In this document: in pieces, positions 22,454-33,904 of the stretch
Layout: every line of letters begins with the position of its first letter
How positions within the stretch are numbered: the stretch's first letter is position 1
Assembly: GCA_009809945.1 (NCBI GenBank)
Contig: WTPW01000558.1
Coordinates: 317,909 to 381,908, forward strand
DNA: 64,000 bases
Reading direction: 5' to 3'
Source of the DNA: Gigaspora margarita
Taxonomy: Eukaryota > Glomeromycota > Glomeromycetes > Diversisporales > Gigasporaceae
The notes under the pieces: model-generated
What the model saw: only the letters and a program-made list of their open reading frames with translations
What the model was told of the DNA's origin: nothing
Databases searched by the model: none
Position numbers and translations under genes: made by a program

Positions 22454-23953
22454 TTAAACCTAGTAAGCAGCTACTACGTTTATCTTAAATTGCTCTGGAT
22501 TACATCTGGTTACCAATTTTTTTATATAGTATAAAGTGAAGCTTTTTTAAATGCAATACAATTCTAGATAGTAATCAAAAAATTTATTAAAAAACTCTTT
22601 AAAATGTTTAAATATATTGTATTTTAATAGTAAAATTAGTGTATAAATCTTTATAATTTTATTACAATAAAAAAAAATTTTAAATTGCAGAATATATATA
22701 TAATTAGCACAGCATTCTAAATATTTATTATAGAATATGTGAACAGAATAGTAAGTTTTCACTAAAGAAATCATTATTCCTGATACAAACTAACACAGCT
22801 TTAACTGCATACTGTATATTACAATAGTAGTTTGTAATTTTTTGTAACAAATTTTTTATAATAAAAAATAATATAAATTGTAACTTAATTTTAATACATA
22901 CAGGACCCAGATATCTAGTACAGAGGTTATACATTATGCGTCTCAGCAAAAACATCAGCAAGTACATTTTTTATAAATCTATATAGATCTACAACTTTAC
23001 ATAAACATTATAATCAATACTGTATAAAAATTATATTTGTAATTTTTATATTATTTAATAAAAATTTATGTAAAACTTATTTAAAATTATATAAAAATAA
23101 TTTTATAAATAAAACTTATATAAATATTATATATTTATAAATTTTATATATTATAACTAGAGTTGTAAGTTGCAGGTGAGTAGTTTTTTTAATTTAAACT
23201 ATTTATTATTGGTTTGGATCAATTGTATATGTGCAACTCTTCTATATTTTTTTACAACACTTTTGGTAGCTGCTTCTATTGAATATATATATTATTTGGG
23301 TGTTTAATATACAATGAAAATCAAATTTGCATATGGTATTGTATAAAATTTTAATAAGATAAATCTTTAAATGATTTTTCTCTGATTAACTAATTGAAAT
23401 ATTTTATCTATTAAAGCATGTTATATTTTTAAATGTTAAAGTTGTATTTGTTTTATTTCTCAAAAAATTGATTCATGTTCTTTATGGCTACGAAATTACA
23501 AAGTCTTTTTTATATTACAAATAGTAGGATTAATTTTTTCTTAAAACATTTTATTTGCATTTTAGTTCTGGTAGCTAGATAAGCATTAAGTAAATTGATA
23601 AGCTTGATTGGCAAAATTCAAATTTAGTTCAATAGTTTGGTTCATATATATTTATTATTATTCTTCTTGGATTTTTACTTTGTGATTTTGTAATTTACAT
23701 CCAATTATACCTGGAGAAGCATAGATTTTTACAAGTTATATAAACATTGATTTCAGTTAAGATACTTATTATTGTTATACAAAAATTTCTGATAACTAAT
23801 TTTTATATGAAATATATATAGTTTTGTTTTACATAGTGTACCGAATACCACAATATAGCATGCATATGTGCAAGTTTGTCTAAATATTAAATGCTAGCTA
23901 ATTTTATATATATTTCGAATTTATATATTTTAACTGTATAATTAATATTAGAA
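22454..23953. other. AT-rich spacer
   Basis: No supportable gene. A single partial unit of the ~110 bp repeat (actaacacagctttaactgc) is visible near 22788. The segment 22890-22960 (ccagatatctagtacagagg ... gcgtctcagcaaaaac) is a repeat whose other copy, at 52860-53890, is split by a TA-target element. Confidence 0.5.
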
Positions 23954-24600
23954 ATGTGCAATTGTTCTGTTATATCAACCTTAAAGATAATTTCAGATTA
24001 CACTAAAGATTTGGATTTTTTAGAATTTAGACATTCATTAAAACAAATTTCAAGAGTCACGAAGTCATATCCTTGTGAATTATTAAAATATTGAAGTTGA
24101 AGAAGAAAATATGCAATACAAGACAATAAAGGTCAATTCAAATATAATAAATAAAAAAAAGAAGCATAAAATTGTAAAAGAATTATCTTTATAAATATCA
24201 ATGCAAATATTTATGGATTTATTATATTCATTGATAAAATGCACAATTATTATTGTCATTATTAATAAATTATATAATATGTGACTATTATTAGTAGTTT
24301 ATTATAGTAAAAATTGATAAATAATATACATCAATTCAGAATTGATGGAAATTTAGAAATGACAAGGTGATATTGTGGTTTGCATAATTTTGTAAATTTT
24401 ACAGATTGCCAAAAAAAAAAAAGAAAAATTGCTCAATTGTTAAAGTTATTTCTGATTTATCAAAATCACTCCAATACCATAATATGAATTATTGTTTTAA
24501 GAAATTAGAACTTACTAGTAATTGCATTTTTTTTGATCTACTAAATTTACAAAATTATATAAACTGCAAACACTTTATGTTATTGTCAATTGTTAATTAG
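23954..24600 (+). pseudogene. Two short protein-like frames, possible relics of one gene
   Basis: An ATG at 23954 opens a 46-codon frame to 24094 (NCSVISTLKIISDYTKDLDF ... VTKSYPCELLK). A second frame covers about 24406-24600 and begins in a poly-Lys run (NCSIVKVISDLSKSLQYHN ... FKKLELTSN). The two share an NCS...ISD..K.L pattern, so they may be duplicated or related relics. Neither is recognised, both are short, and the sequence is AT-rich, so chance cannot be excluded. Confidence 0.2.
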
Positions 24601-26438
24601 TTTTTATTATAGTCAAATATGTAAACTGAATAGCATTCCTACTAAGAATATACATGTGATATAAGTAATGTAAAATTATTAAACAATTTTTTTGTCTTTA
24701 GTAAATTCAGAATTCAATTAGTGAAAAGTAAATTGAATAAAGAACTATATAATTATACTTATCATGTATTATTTGTCTATCCATATTTATTGAGTCATTG
24801 AATATATTAATTAGAAAAGAAGGCTTGGTTATATAAATTAATTATTTGAATCATAAATACAATATATTTTGCATATTTTATAATTGCATAATACAAGCCA
24901 ACACATTTATGCATTTAAATTATACAGTATGTTTATATAATTTGAGTATATTAATTTATAAACTAAATAAAATCACATGTAATATGACTTAAAATATACA
25001 GATTGATGAATAATTAAATTATATAAATTAGGGTATCATAGTTGTATAACACAGTCATGCTAATCCAAAAATGATATATATATAAGTACATCTTAAAATT
25101 AAAATTTTCTGTTATACTGTTTTCTTTTTAATGATAAATATCAGTCGTATAAGTACTATTTATATGCAAATAGACTTGATTATAATAAGTGATTTATCTG
25201 TTATAAAGAAAAAGAAAATAAATTTGTTATTGGATGTTTTGTATCCAATAACAGTGCAATTGGCTTTAAATTTAATACACTTGTAACCTGAGCCCCTTTG
25301 TAGCTTAGGTTTGCATGTTAAATTCAAAGCCAGATGCTTTTTTAATTGTTATATAAAACCAATTCTTCAGATCTTTTATCTCCAAATAGAACTATGATTG
25401 GTTACTACACATCTATTAACTATATAATAGAATTAATATTGTAATAATTTAATTTTGAATGGGTTAAAAACTCATTATTATTGTAGTTTAAATTATATTG
25501 TTATTTCTTTTGAATACAAATAAAACAATCAATACTTAATAATAATAATAATAATAAAGTAATAAAAATTAAAAATTAAAAAATATATATATAAATAAGA
25601 GAATAGCTATGCTTAACAGGGGGATTTTCCAGTTACACAAATTGGCATAATCTGCATATAAATATACTATAAGTATTTATTTTTTGTTTACATTGTATTT
25701 TTTTCTTTTTTTTTTGTAAACTAATTAATTAATTTTTTTTGGCAACCACTTTGGTACCTTCTCTTCTCGTCTTGGATTTTTTATTTTTGCTAGTGCTTCA
25801 TAGAGTCTTTGTATATTGGAGGCATCACTTGAAGTCATCATATGATGGTGTTTAAATCACTCATATATTGAAATAATTATATAGTAGTGCTTTTGTTCAT
25901 ATGTTAAAGTCATCGCTTGGAATAGAATCATTGTTATATATTGTGTGTTCGTCATTATTAGTGCAGTGCTAATTTTGTGTTGCCATTTTTGACACACTGC
26001 TAATCTTGCTAGATAGCATCACATTTTTTACTTTTGTTTTTTCTTTTTTGCTTTGTTCTTTATTAACACTTTTATACCTTCTTTTTAGTATTGCTTCATC
26101 ACTGGTAGCACAGTTAATTTCACATTATTGTCATTTTTTTAACATTATTATTTTAGAGCCATCATTACCAGAGTTACACTGTTATAGTGCTGCAATCATT
26201 TTGATACTTAATCCTGTCTGAGAGCATAGATTATATATAGGACTCTTTGGTGATCTGTTAATTTGATGTTTGGTTAGTTAGTTAGGTAGTTAGATTTAGG
26301 ATTAGGTTAGAGTTAGATTTAGTTTTGATTTCGGATTAGGATAAGATTTAGTCTTGATTTAGATTTAAGGTTAGAGGTTCTGTTAGATTTAAAGTAGTTA
26401 ATTGCTATGGGACAATTTTGTGTGACTGATTATTTTTA
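24601..26438. other. AT-rich spacer with a hairpin and TTAGGTTAG-like degenerate repeats
   Basis: 25219-25253 holds TTATTGGATG...CATCCAATAA-type inverted repeats, and 25260-25335 another (GGCTTTAAATTTAA / TTAAATTCAAAGCC). 26270-26395 is a run of GTTAG/GATTTAG units without a fixed period. 25740-26240 is pyrimidine-rich and slightly less AT-biased and could be the 5' region of a degraded retroelement, but nothing proves it. Confidence 0.4.
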
Positions 26439-26693
26439 TTGTATAATGATGTTTTGGAACATTTGTTAAACAACAATTTTATTATAAATAAATTTTTAAT
26501 AAATGATATGAATCATAATAAAATAAAACATGGGTTTTTATTTAACTCACTAAATCCTACTTATATTTGTTTTAAAAATATATGCCCTATCACAATAAAT
26601 TTATCTAAATCTGATCATGCATTTTTATTGGTCAGTATGCAAATTTGTATAACAGAAAATTTTTCCCTAATTAAAATTAGCAATATTCTATAA
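26439..26693 (+). pseudogene. Possible LINE endonuclease relic
   Basis: A frame of about 84 codons without a convincing ATG ends in TAA at 26693. It contains NPTYICFKNI and then KSDHAFLLVSMQI. An S-D-H motif after a (D/T)YI motif is the layout at the C-terminal end of apurinic endonuclease domains in LINE ORF2. The match is short and judged by eye only. Confidence 0.25.
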
Positions 26694-26748
26694 ATAAATA
26701 AAAAGCAAATAAAATGAATTAATATATACTTGATTAAATATTAAATAT

Positions 26749-27821
26749 AGTGCAAGACATCTATACTCAACAATCACATAATATGTTACAATTTTTCAAA
26801 TGGCTATCCCTTAAACTGTAAGCAATTCCAGGCAAATTTGCCTGGAAAATTGCTATAAATATGCTTATGATCTATATTTTTTAAACCTTAAAATATTTAA
26901 TTAAAAATTTTTTTTGATAATATTTGAAAATATGGATTATATTATAGTAGTATTTAATTTTATATTATAAGAAAAAAGTTTAAGTTGCTTATAAGCTAAA
27001 AATAGACAAATTTTAAAAAATTTATTAGCCAAAAAAATTATTTACATATTCTTGGCGAACTCTATAAATATTAGCTCTAGCTTCCTGTTCTAATACAATA
27101 TTGTAGTTTATAAAAAGGATTACAACTTTAATTATTGCAACTTTTGTAATTTACTTGTAAAAATTAGGACTTTAATTAGAAGTAAAAATTTTTTTAATAG
27201 ATGGAAACATATAAAATTTAAGAAAATCTAAAGAAAGCTTTATAGTAAAAATTTTAAATTAAAAACTTCAAACTTTTATTACTTTAAAGTTTATTAATAA
27301 TTTTAAAAAATTTTTATAATAAAGTTTATAAAATATATTTTAAAGAAAATATACTATAAATAAAGTATACCCCATTTTCTTAATAAACTTTTATTTTATT
27401 TAAAAAATTGTAAATATGTCTAAAAATTCTAAGCAAATTTGCCTGGAATACGGTTTAAGGGATAACATCTTATCTAAGAGGTTTTAAAAAAATCTGACTA
27501 GTTACTTTATAAAGCTATATCAGATCGACATATATGCCAAATATCTTTGCAAAATCTCATCACTATAAGAAGTTTTAGCATTTTGAAACTTGAAATTTTA
27601 TATGTAAATTTATAAATTTACATATTAAATTTCAAGTTTCAAAATGCTAAAACTTCTTATAGAGATGAGATTTTGCAAACATATTTGGCATATATGTCGA
27701 TCTGATATAGCTTTATAAAGTTACTAGTCAGATTTTTTTAAAACCCCTTAGATAAGATGTTATAGGCATTTGAAAAATTGAAACATATCACATGATTGTT
27801 GAGTATAGATATCTTTGCACC
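26749..27821. mobile_element. Large palindrome interrupted by a TA-target element
   Basis: The inner arms 27465-27614 and 27615-27760 are near-perfect inverted copies (acatcttatctaagagg ... aaacttgaaattttatatg and its complement). The outer arm continues at 27765-27821 (aggcatttgaaaaattgaa ... gttgagtatagatatctttg), and its mirror is found not beside the inner arm but at 26749-26804, because 26807-27462 lies between. The intact palindrome would be about 415 bp. No target duplication for the palindrome itself was found. Confidence 0.8.
26807..27462. mobile_element. TA-target (Tc1/mariner-like) element, 656 bp, inside the palindrome arm
   Basis: Ends TCCCTTAAACTGTA and, inverted, TCCCTTAAACCGTA. 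These are followed inward by CCAGGCAAATTTGC blocks at both ends. TA is on each side (26805-26806, 27463-27464). The mirror arm of the host palindrome gives the uninterrupted site (aaatgcctataacatctta), confirming the boundaries. Interior AT-rich, no transposase. Confidence 0.85.
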
Positions 27822-27832
27822 ATACTAGTAAA

Positions 27833-27960
27833 TTTTCCAAATTTGGGTTATATTTATTAGATTTTTTTAGCTCAACTACTTTTAATCCCATAGTATATAT
27901 ATGCATTATTATGTAAACTTTTATTTTGAATTTATGTATGTATGTACATATGTACATAGT
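27833..27960. repeat. Dispersed repeat shared with 46236-46362
   Basis: Both places read (a/c)ggGTTatatttattagATTTTTTtagcTC-ACtacTTTTgATtCCatag, then atgtaaactTTtATTTTgaattat and end in a (GTAC/GTAT)n tract. Same orientation, about 125 bp. Confidence 0.55.
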
Positions 27961-28308
27961 ATGTACTAAAAATACATGATTTTTATTAATAAATTGTGAT
28001 TTGCTCAATTAGATGGTGTATACAATAATGTTTACTAAATTAGCATATAATATTGCCTCTGGTACAAAAAAAAAGCTTGCTTGAAAGAATAGGTAAATAG
28101 AAGTAGTAAATTTACCCTCTTAATACGCAACTTCTCTAACTGCACACTCAATTCCAATCTGATACCTTATTTTCTGAGTCCATATTATTAAAGCTTAGTT
28201 TCAAATTGTAATTATTACAACATTTTGATGTAATCAATCCATAAATTAATCCAATTACATGAAATTAAAACATTGCAAATCAAGAACATAAAAATGACCA
28301 GTTACATC
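27961..28308. other. AT-rich spacer
   Basis: No gene recognised; ends in the 8-bp duplication GTTACATC that borders the 4-kb hAT-like element. Confidence 0.4.
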
Positions 28309-28979
28309 TAGTGCTCCAAATTGGGTCAGGTCAACACAAAAATTTCAGGTTGGGTTCAGGTTGGGTTCGGGTTGGAAAAATCTGATCCAAAAATTTCAGG
28401 TAGGGTTCAGGTCAGGTTCGGGTTGAACTTTAACCTGACCCAAACCTGACCCAAAAATTATTCAAATAAGAGATGCTTGAAATAAGCATTTAATGTTTTT
28501 TTTAAGGTTCTAATAGCAAATGCATATGTATTTTTAAATAATATTTTCAATAAGGTAGCTGCGCGATGCTGTCACACAAAACCAGAAATGGAAGAATCAG
28601 TAGATCATATTAGAAGTTTTAAAAAATTAAATATTTTAACAGTTTATTGATACTAACTAATAAATTATGTTAGTTTACATGTGTATTGTACAGAGTTGGC
28701 ATATAACTAGGTCACATAAATAAATTCTAAAATGAGTCATATGAATTCATTAATTATATTAGCATTTTAATTGGTCATGTGCCAACACTATGTACATTTT
28801 TTAGTGTTTATTGTTTAATTATGTTTAAAAGCTTAATTTATTCAGTATGATAATAAAATATGATATAGGAAGCATTTTATATAGAGAACAAAGTTGTAAA
28901 TAGCATTAGTAAATATTATAAAATATATATATATATATATATTTTTTTAGAAATCAAGCAGTATATAAATAGACAAAAC

Positions 28980-29800
28980 TAGTATTACTATTGAAATTTG
29001 GGAGAGCGTCAGATTAGAGGGCCAGATTTAGGTTAACAATAGTGAACAAGAGAAGGAACACATAAGGTCAGATTTATAAATATACCGAAATGGGATTCAC
29101 AAAGAAACAATACAAAAATAAATAAAAGCTAAGAGATACGATATAATAAACATTCATTAAGAAAACTTTATTATAATAGAGAAATCATTTAGCTAATATC
29201 TAATGCTATCTAATACCTCATTCTTGCTCTCTCTATTATGTATAAGAGACAAAAACCTCTCAATACACAAAGAGTGAACACATCAGACTTATATACATTT
29301 GTAATCTATATAAATTATTTACACCAATCAATTGTCCGTTTAACTTCTTTCTGTCTTACACAATCAATTCGCCATTGAGATATGACAACTAAAAGTCTAA
29401 TTGCCCTTCAACACCTATAAACTTGATCATAATATTACTTTGTGTGAGAGGTGAGACGATAATATTTAAATACTTCATATTTATTCGTCCCTAATAGAAG
29501 CAATAATAATTCATACATAATTGATCTGTGTACAAAAGTGATGGCATAATGATTATTAATATAGACATTTGACACATCACGATAGATTTAATTAATTGTA
29601 CCCCCAAAGGATATCTAAATAAGGTAATAGGAGTAACATGTGTTACAGAGGTACAATTGAAAGGTTTAAGGATGATCGAATGTAACAATGATCAATCAAA
29701 TAAAGCAGGGGCAGAATAAGGAAATGCTATGATTTTTGGGCAAGAAATATTATTATAATAACACCAGTAAGATATGAAATAAATCAAATAAAATGAGGCA
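28980..29800. other. Cargo segment of the 4-kb element, origin unknown
   Basis: No long open frame on either strand. Features such as ttattatgtataagagacaaaa and aaacctctcaatacacaaag recall retroelement LTR R/U5 sequence, but no TG...CA boundaries were found, so this stays unassigned. Confidence 0.35.
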
Positions 29801-31340
29801 CAACTTAAAACTTGAAATAGTTACTTAAAATAGTCTTTTTAAGGGATAATCATGTACGAATGCATGTACGTACTTATAAAAGCTATATCAAACCAGTTTA
29901 ATATAAAACGCAATTCGGACCATCGCATTCCACAATGTCATGTAAAAATATAATCAATCAAAGAACCGTATTTGTTCACATCATTTTGCTCTTCAGATAA
30001 CCATGCACTCCGTTCCTGGTATAAACCAGAATTTCAACATTTTTATAAAAAAGATTTTGAGCAAAAAAAAATAAATTATTACTGTAACCACATACCGGAA
30101 CCCATTAAACATCAATCCCCTACGCGATAAACAGGCACGAAACGTAAACCTGAAATACTCACTTAAAAATAGTCCCCTTTGCAGGGACAATCACGCACGA
30201 ATAGCACATACATAAGTCATACCAAACTGGTTCAACATAAAAAGCAAATCCGGAACATCGCATTCCACAACGTCATGTGAAAATACAACCAATCAAAGAA
30301 CCGTATTTGCTAACATCATTTCACTCTTCAGATAACCATATACTTCGTATTTCGAACTCCGCTCCTAGTACTACGTTGCACTCTGTTTCCAGTAAATATC
30401 AAGTGACTTGATACACGATCGATAATCCAAATGGAATCCTGAATAAAACAAGTAAAAACAAGCTACAATGTTAACACATAAATCAAGAAAGCACGATAAT
30501 AAACAATGGACAAATAAAAAATTATTATTACTGTAATCACATACCAGAATCCCTTAAAAATCAATACTTACAGCGATAATCAGTAACTCAAAGGCAGGAA
30601 ATATAAACTTGAGATACTTACCCAAAAATGGTCCGTTTTATAAGGTCAATTATGCATAAATAGCACGTACATACGCAAAAAGTTATATCAAACTGGATTC
30701 ATATAAAATGCAGATTTGGAACATCGCATTCCACAATGTCATGTGAAAATATAACCAATCAAATAACCATATTTGTTCACACCATTTCACTCTTCAGGTA
30801 ACCCTACACTTCGTTGCACTCCGTTCCTGGTATTCGTTGCACTCCGTTCCTGGTAAAAAAGATTCCAAGCAAAAAAAAAAACCACTGTAATCACATACCG
30901 GAACCCCTTAATCATCAACCCCTACCGCGACAAGCAGTAACCCAAAGGCACGAAACGTAAACTCGAAATACTTACTTAAAAATAACCCCCTTCGTAGGGA
31001 CAATCATCCAAGAATAACACGTGNNAAAAAAAAAAAACCACTGTAATCACATACCGGAACCCCTTAATCATCAACCCCTACTGCGACAAGCAGTAACCCA
31101 AAGGCACGAAACGTAAACTCGAAATACTTACTTAAAAATAACCCCCTTCGTAGGGACAATCATCCAAGATTAACACGTGCACACGTAAAAAGTCATACCA
31201 AACTGGTCCACAAATTTGGAACACCGCACTCCATAATGTCATGTGAAAACACAACCAATCAAAGAACTGTATTTGCTCACATCATTTCACTCTTCAGGTA
31301 ACCATGCACTTCGTTGCACTCCGTTCCTGGTAAAAACCTC
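29800..31340. repeat. Tandem repeat of ~340-450 bp units inside the 4-kb element, with an assembly gap
   Basis: Four to five units begin at about 29805, 30142, 30600, 30955 and 31105. Each reads ..CGAAACGTAAACTCGAAATAC, CTTCGTAGGGACAATCA, CATCGCATTCCACAATGTCA, ACCAATCAAAGAACCGTATTTG and CTTCGTTGCACTCCGTTCCTGG in that order. Around NN at 31024-31025, about 140 bp (accactgtaatcacatacc ... aacacgtg) is repeated almost verbatim on both sides, so the copy number here is unreliable. Open frames across the units are interrupted and differ between copies. Confidence 0.85.
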
Positions 31341-32359
31341 AAAAGACAGTCAAGTATATACCAATCAGATTTCTTTTTAGCGATCGAGTCATGGAAGATC
31401 CTCGATTTTGATTGGTTAACAGCCACTGATCTGCAAATTTTGGCCCGCATTATATAATTGTTTACTAATTTCTGGCCGTAATTAACTTTGATTTTTTCAT
31501 TACAAAAATAGAAAATTTTGGAAAATAATCCCGCATTATGGAAAAATTAACCCAGGTACATAATTTGAAATTTCAGCTGAGACCACATTCTGCACTCTAA
31601 TATAAAAAAATTCCTTGCAAAAATTTGATGCAAATATCAAAATATTCTAATTTCTAATCTAACTTTAACATAGACTTATTACTTTAAATATTATGCATAT
31701 TGAAATTGGGTTGATTCTTCGAAGAGATCTGATTGGTGCATATTTATCGATCCCAGCTAATGATATTAAAGATCCCTAGTAATGATATTATATACTTTTT
31801 TTGAAAATATCTCAGCAATTACCATCTAATCCATAACATCGAATAAAACTAAAAAAGGTTTTATCGATTTTAGGTGGGCAGTTATCAGGTATTATTGATC
31901 AAAGTTTGGAAAAACTTAACTGCTGACTTTGTTTTAATAATCGCCTGAATTCTTTTTGACTTTGAACGATAATATCTCAATAGCAAAATCGGTAATTTTT
32001 TTTATATTAATTCTATGGATAAAAATAAAAAAACATTCATTAATTCTGAATATGCAATGTACGATTCTTACTGTAGTAGCCTGCTGAGTTTATAAGCATA
32101 TTGTGCTTAGATTTGATTAGCCAACTTCGATTATCATCGTTACATGAATTATTAAACGTTTAAGCGCAAAAAGGGCAATTGAATTCATTTTTTTAAAAAA
32201 ATTTAATATATTAGCCCTAAAATTTCAGGTCGGGTTCGGTTCCGGTTGAAGCTCTAACCCGAATGTTTTCAACCCAACCTGACCTGAAGTTTCAGGTCTG
32301 GTTCGGGTTGGCTCATAACCCGACCCGACTCAACCCGTTCGGAGCACTAGTTACATCCT

Positions 32360-33400
32360 ATTCACAGTCTCCTGCACGATAATATTGTCATCTCATGATT
32401 TTAAACAATCAACTATCACACATTAGGTTTTGTAACAGAATTTTTTACAGTAACTCATAATAAAAATCACAATAATTCCAATGTAAACTGGCAACTTCTA
32501 CCAAATACTTAGGACATAAAAAAGCGTGTAAGTTCTGTACTGGAATTTTTTTATTATAATTTCAATGCAAACTAACTCAACCTTAACTGCGTATGATTGT
32601 GGAATAGGTTTTATAACAGAATTTTTTATGATAGAAATTACGATAATTCCAATACTAGCCAACTTTATATTATAGTGTGGCTACATAATTGCAAACAAAT
32701 CCTGTAACAGAATTTACACAGTAATACGAGAGGAATCACAATAATTCAATACAAACTAACTTTACATTGATAGAAATCATGATAATCCAATGTAAACCAA
32801 CTCAACCTTAATCACTTATTGTGGTTATTAGAATAGTAAAGCAAGTTTTATAACAATTTTACAGCAACTCATATGAAAATTACAAAAATTCAAATATAGA
32901 CTAACTCAACTATATAGAAATCATGATAATTCCAATGCAAACCAACTCACCTTAATTACATATGGTGGTTGATAAAAATAGCAAGTTCTGTTACAGAAAT
33001 TTTTACAGTAACTCAAGATAGAAATCACGATAATTTTTATGCGTACTAACTCGATTATCTGCATTTTGTGGTCATCAAAATAGCAAGTAATTTCTGTAAA
33101 AGAATTTTTTTACGGAACTCTTGATAATATTATAATTATTTTAATGCAAATTAACTTAACCTTGGCCATTATATACCACATTATCAAGTACGGTAAGTCA
33201 TGTAACTGAGTTTTTTAACTTAATCTTAACTAATAAAGATCATGAAAATTTCAATGCAAACTAACTCAACCTTAAACACATACTGTGGTCACAATAATTT
33301 TCAATGCAAATTAATTCGACCTTACACATATTATGGTCACAGTATAGCGAGTAAGCTTTTTTGTAAAAGAATTTTTACAGTAAATTAATGATAGTTTCAA
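32360..33400 (-). repeat. Third array of the ~100-120 bp repeat, reverse orientation
   Basis: Eight or more units with GTAACAGAATTTTTTACAGTA, ACTCATGATAGAAATCACA, ATAATTCCAATGCAAACTAAC and TCAACCTTAACTACATACTG. Spacing of the AACAGAATTTTTT block averages near 115 bp. It begins beside the right end of the 4-kb hAT-like element. Confidence 0.75.
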
Positions 33401-33726
33401 TCAAACCATAGTCGAGTTAACTTGAATACTTCGAGTTAGAATTTTACAATTCGAATATAAAGTATTTACGCGAGTCAACATGCTAATTTAAATTAACCTC
33501 GTTCATGGTTACACATTCGAGTCTTATTATAATCCAAAAAAATAAAATTATTACAAGTGTAATACTAACCTAATATATAATATATCTAATTATTGAAATA
33601 ACACTATTATTTCTGATCAAAACTTCGTATTTAATGTAATATTTATAATCCTTAATTTTTTCTTGTATAATCTTTTTAATTCATATTGTATATATAAAAT
33701 TTTTAATCAGTATGATATGTGTGCTA

Positions 33727-33813
33727 GTTAAAAATGTAAATTCCTGTTATTCGAATGATTTTAAATTACTGTTAAAAATGTAAATTCCTGTTATTCGAAT
33801 GATTTTTAAATTA
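33727..33813. repeat. Tandem duplication, two ~44-bp copies
   Basis: gttaaaaatgtaaattcctg ttattcgaatgattttaaatt occurs twice in a row, differing by one T. Confidence 0.85.
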
Positions 33814-33904
33814 CAGTCAACTCTCTCTAAGTGCAATTCATTAGAACCGGGGTTTTAAAAAGATGCATTTAGATAACAATCGTTGCATTAGAGAGTGTTG
33901 ACTG
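33814..33904. mobile_element. Tiny pogo-like MITE, 91 bp
   Basis: Ends CAGTCAACTCTCTCTAAGTG and inverted CAGTCAACACTCTCTAATG, with TA on both sides (33812-33813, 33905-33906). The CAGTC...CTCTC start resembles that of the 1.05-kb element at 59407, a pogo/Tigger-style terminus. Confidence 0.8.

Larger units (their letters stand above)
28309..32349. mobile_element. Large non-autonomous hAT-like element, 4.04 kb
   Basis: Ends TAGTGCTCC and GGAGCACTA with a perfect 8-bp duplication GTTACATC (28301-28308, 32350-32357). Subterminal arrays of GGGTTCGGGTTGG / TTTCAGGTCGGGTT motifs lie at 28320-28460 and 32220-32340 in inverted relation, a layout like the transposase-binding repeats of hAT elements (family knowledge; binding not shown here). 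The interior has no transposase ORF. It holds a noncoding segment (28980-29800) and a ~340-bp tandem repeat (29800-31340), both clearly less AT-rich than the flanks. The TIR matches that of 19431-21263, although the interiors are unrelated. Confidence 0.9.

Noticed and set aside
22547..22967. Two overlapping minus-strand frames of 75 and 79 codons
   Set aside because: Composition is that expected from AT-rich DNA, and the region matches a noncoding repeat also present at 52.9/53.9 kb.
26270..26395. TTAGG-like repeats suggesting a telomere
   Set aside because: No constant period and no terminal position; units vary among GTTAG, GATTTAG and GATTAGG. The short ttagggttagggtc at 34970 is likewise only two units.
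29993..30190. Open frame within the 29.8-31.3 kb satellite
   Set aside because: It is not maintained in the other units of the tandem repeat and has no recognised domain.
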